DNA of 6,029 nucleotides from Atopobiaceae bacterium (GTDB lineage: Bacteria > Actinomycetota > Coriobacteriia > Coriobacteriales > Atopobiaceae): contig JAFWLX010000129.1 in assembly GCA_017510875.1 (NCBI GenBank), positions 1-6,029 of the forward strand, in the 5' to 3' direction. Within the stretch, counting starts at the first letter, position 1, and each line of letters opens with the position of its first letter. The position numbers and the translations under genes are program-made. Of this stretch, positions 5,157 to 6,029 are shown piece after piece. The notes below the pieces were generated by a model. That model worked only from the letters and a program-made list of their open reading frames with translations, had not been told where the DNA came from and ran no database searches.

Positions 5157-6029
5157 CTAGTCGGTAGTATGAATGGTACGGAAGACTTCCTCGACCGTCG
5201 AGATGCCTTTAAGCACCAGCTCGCGCGCGTTCTGTCGCACCGGCTGGAAGCCACTGGCGTAAACGGCCTTCATCAGCTCTTCGCGTGGGGCGCCCGAGCG
5301 AATTGCCTCGGCAATAGCACGGTCGATAATCAGGCATTCTGCAACTACGGTACGACCACGATAGCCCGAGTTGAAGCAATCGGGACATCCCACGCCGTGA
5401 TAGAACTTGACACCGACTGCCGTGCGAGGATCTATGCCTAGCTCCTCAAGCTCCTCCGGCTTGGGGGTGTACTCCTGCTTGCAATGCGGGCATATGCGAC
5501 GCACCAGGCGCTGTGAGATGACACCGCGAAGGGCCGTCGAAAGCATGTAGGGCTCAACACCCATGTCCATCAGACGGTCGAGGGTCGAGACGGCGTCGCC
5601 GGTGTGCAGTGTGGAAAGCACCAAGTGGCCCGTAACAGCGGCACGCATGGCAATCTGGGCGGTCTCTACGTCTCGAATCTCGCCCACACTCACGATGTCA
5701 GGGTCCTGACGCAGGATGGAGCGCAGGCCACTTGCAAAGGTCATGCCCGTCTTCTCGTTCACCTGTACCTGGTTTATGCCGGCAATGCTATACTCCACCG
5801 GGTCCTCAAGCGTAACGATGTTGACTTCCTCGGTGTTACGCAGTGTGATCATGGTCTGCAGCGTGGTGGACTTGCCCGATCCGGTTGGTCCCACAACCAG
5901 GATGACGCCCTGGGAGTTGCGTATGAGCTTGTGGTAGACCTCAAGGTTGTGGCCATAGAAGCCCAGGTCCTCGGCCGTCATCTGCTTGGAGTCGCGGTCA
6001 AGGATTCGCATTACGATCTTCTCGCCATA
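5157..6029 (-). CDS. pilB: PilB, pilus assembly ATPase, C-terminal part (5' end outside window)
   Basis: A frame of 290 residues runs in from the right edge and ends at TAG 5157-5159. It begins YGEKIVMRILD, the segment before the nucleotide-binding core in PilB/GspE ATPases, so roughly the N-terminal half is missing. Counted from the edge it shows Walker A GPTGSGKST (47-55), Asp box VTLEDPVEY (72-80), Walker B IVSVGEIRD (112-120) and His box TGHLVLSTLHT (133-143). It also has a tetracysteine zinc site, CPHC (180-183) and CPDC (215-218), followed by SGYRGRTVVAE. The zinc site and GEIRD separate PilB from PilT. The enzyme hydrolyses ATP to insert pilins into the growing fibre at PilC. It is probably the first machinery gene of the operon visible here; whether other genes precede it cannot be seen. 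Competence (ComGA) or type II secretion (GspE) homologues share these motifs, but PilT next door argues for a true pilus ATPase. Confidence 0.94.
   Translation of the reverse strand, partial: YGEKIVMRILDRDSKQMTAEDLGFYGHNLEVYHKLIRNSQGVILVVGPTGSGKSTTLQTMITLRNTEEVNIVTLEDPVEYSIAGINQVQVNEKTGMTFASGLRSILRQDPDIVSVGEIRDVETAQIAMRAAVTGHLVLSTLHTGDAVSTLDRLMDMGVEPYMLSTALRGVISQRLVRRICPHCKQEYTPKPEELEELGIDPRTAVGVKFYHGVGCPDCFNSGYRGRTVVAECLIIDRAIAEAIRSGAPREELMKAVYASGFQPVRQNARELVLKGISTVEEVFRTIHTTD

Noticed and set aside
1..6029. CRISPR array, tRNA or rRNA gene, transposase or integrase
   Set aside because: No regularly spaced repeats, cloverleaf or rRNA sequence, or recombinase motifs were seen on either strand, although a rearrangement is implied at the truncated toxin.

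Overview
The window is a type IV pilus locus from a bacterium that is probably Gram-positive. The intact genes are moderately GC-rich, have strong AAGGAGG-type ribosome binding sites, and the pilins resemble those I associate with gut Coriobacteriia (Collinsella/Olsenella-like). That taxonomic placement is an inference from family resemblance and was not tested.

Right half (about 2.8-6.0 kb, minus strand): a compact machinery operon is read from the right edge leftwards. It holds the C-terminal part of the PilB assembly ATPase (cut by the window edge), then the complete PilT retraction ATPase, then the complete PilC inner-membrane platform protein. An intrinsic-terminator-like hairpin follows. 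Having both PilB and PilT implies pili that can extend and retract. Prepilin peptidase, PilM/N/O-type proteins and any secretin are not in the window.

Middle (about 2.06-2.47 kb, minus strand): a complete type IV prepilin has its own ribosome binding site and a canonical class III signal (G^FTLAE). It is the likely structural substrate of the machinery upstream of it.

Left half (1-2.0 kb): this is a remodelled accessory zone. It holds the 3' part of a second pilin gene on the plus strand, a plus-strand terminator, about 340 bp with no intact gene, and a 30-bp-stem hairpin. A third pilin on the minus strand is preserved in its C-terminal body, but its signal and hydrophobic N-terminus are scrambled by frameshifts or substitutions. 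Next is a toxin-antitoxin remnant: an intact AbrB-fold antitoxin with a clear promoter and a perfect palindromic operator, overlapping by ATGA a PIN-domain toxin that stops after 46 codons. Two strong back-to-back hairpins separate that remnant from the intact pilin, which converges on it.

The main point of interest is a cluster of related pilin genes in different orientations and states of decay, interleaved with a broken toxin-antitoxin module. It could be a pilin-diversification site or simply a decaying one. I did not find a convincing wholly new system.
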